DNA from: Bacilli bacterium
GTDB taxonomy: Bacteria; Bacillota_I; Bacilli_A; RF39; UBA660
Direction: 5' to 3'
NCBI GenBank assembly: GCA_900753645.1
Contig: CAADZW010000084.1
Span: 1 to 7,200 of the forward strand
DNA: 7,200 nucleotides
A program made the position numbers and the translations under genes. Each line of letters begins with the position of its first letter. Position 1 is the first letter of the stretch. Of the stretch, positions 6,684 to 7,200 are shown in pieces. The notes beneath the pieces are model-generated. The model had not been told where the DNA came from, made no database searches, and saw only the letters and a program-made list of their open reading frames with translations.

Positions 6684-7200
6684 ATATGGTTGATCTGTAA
6701 TAATGCTATAGTTTTCTAAATCATTCTTTTTTTCGTTAATTGTCCATAAAAATGTTTCTTTTTTGTTGTAAATTTTGCGGTATTTATAAGTTAAAATATT
6801 AAAATTAAAATGATTATATAATCGTTTAGTATTTATACCATAACCGATGATTAAACCACAGTTGTGATACTTCGTACTAAAATATTTAATCAATTCATAA
6901 TTAAAACTAGTAATATAAATATTTAAATTATAATTTTTGATGATACGATAAACTATATCGACAAAATTAACAAAATCATCGCTTTCTTCTTTTAATTCAA
7001 TTAATATTTTTTTATTACTTTTTATATTATCTAATAATTCTTCTAAAGTACATATTTTGCTAGGATTTTCTTTCGTTCCAAAATTATATTTAAGCATTTT
7101 TTTATACTTCATCTTTTTTACTATACCACTGCCATCACTGACTAAACTAATGATTGGATCGTGAATTATCACTATTTTTTTATCTTTAGTTATTCTAATA
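6669..7200 (-). CDS. Glycerophosphodiester phosphodiesterase family protein, C-terminal part, runs off right edge
   Basis: The frame stays open to the window edge, so the GTG at 7172 is internal and not the start. The visible part begins IRITKDKKIVIIHDP, the strand-3/4 motif of the GDPD barrel, with the catalytic-type histidine in HD. It continues with a DGSGIVKKM turn, PSKICTLEELLDNI (normally IPTLEEVL), KILIELKEE (the strand containing a conserved Glu), FLWTINEKKNDLE (normally WTVN) and a final SIITDQPYLF (normally ITDRPDLL). The upstream HRG and ExD catalytic motifs would lie beyond the window. Family enzymes hydrolyse glycerophosphodiesters to glycerol 3-phosphate and an alcohol. The HDP block is divergent: the usual HDxxLxRxT arginine is replaced here by leucine, so substrate or activity may differ. 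It converges with the UPF0316 gene, and no terminator lies between them. Confidence 0.85.
   Translation of the reverse strand, partial: IRITKDKKIVIIHDPIISLVSDGSGIVKKMKYKKMLKYNFGTKENPSKICTLEELLDNIKSNKKILIELKEESDDFVNFVDIVYRIIKNYNLNIYITSFNYELIKYFSTKYHNCGLIIGYGINTKRLYNHFNFNILTYKYRKIYNKKETFLWTINEKKNDLENYSIITDQPYLFKD

Overview
The window is AT-rich, low-GC Gram-positive DNA. It carries a class I heat-shock (HrcA/CIRCE) operon on the minus strand, read from about position 5658 down to 1: hrcA, grpE, dnaK, pepF (M3 oligopeptidase), dnaJ. TGG encodes tryptophan in the CotF-like gene and TGA is used as a stop, so the standard bacterial code applies, not the Mycoplasma code. The low GC, the HrcA/CIRCE control and the CotF-type coat genes point to an uncultured Bacilli/Erysipelotrichia-like or clostridial Firmicute. 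A finer placement is not supported.

Heat-shock operon. A very good sigma-A promoter (TTGACA, 17-nt spacer, TATAAT) lies inside and next to a CIRCE operator upstream of hrcA. A second, weaker CIRCE-shaped inverted repeat covers the predicted 5' end of the transcript and touches the hrcA Shine-Dalgarno. hrcA and grpE share one base (TAATG), grpE-dnaK are 17 nt apart, dnaK-pepF 45 nt apart with a hairpin between them, and pepF-dnaJ 12 nt apart. HrcA represses the operon, DnaK with DnaJ and GrpE refolds proteins, and PepF would degrade oligopeptides in the cytoplasm. Four points stand out: a pepF gene between dnaK and dnaJ; a GrpE whose first 58 residues hold 18 His and 5 Cys; a one-base deletion that splits dnaK at the end of the ATPase domain; and the doubled CIRCE.

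Upstream flank. Two tiny minus-strand genes overlapping by ATGA (62 and 83 aa) look like the two halves of a CotF spore-coat protein. They end in an AU-rich intrinsic terminator whose U-tract runs straight into the CIRCE. Divergent from them is a plus-strand UPF0316 (DUF5698/DUF2179) membrane protein gene. It converges on, and overlaps by 15 nt, the end of a minus-strand glycerophosphodiester phosphodiesterase gene that runs off the right edge.

I see no mobile element, CRISPR array, tRNA or rRNA, and no evidence of an undescribed defence or other multi-gene system. This is largely a familiar housekeeping locus with a few unusual details.
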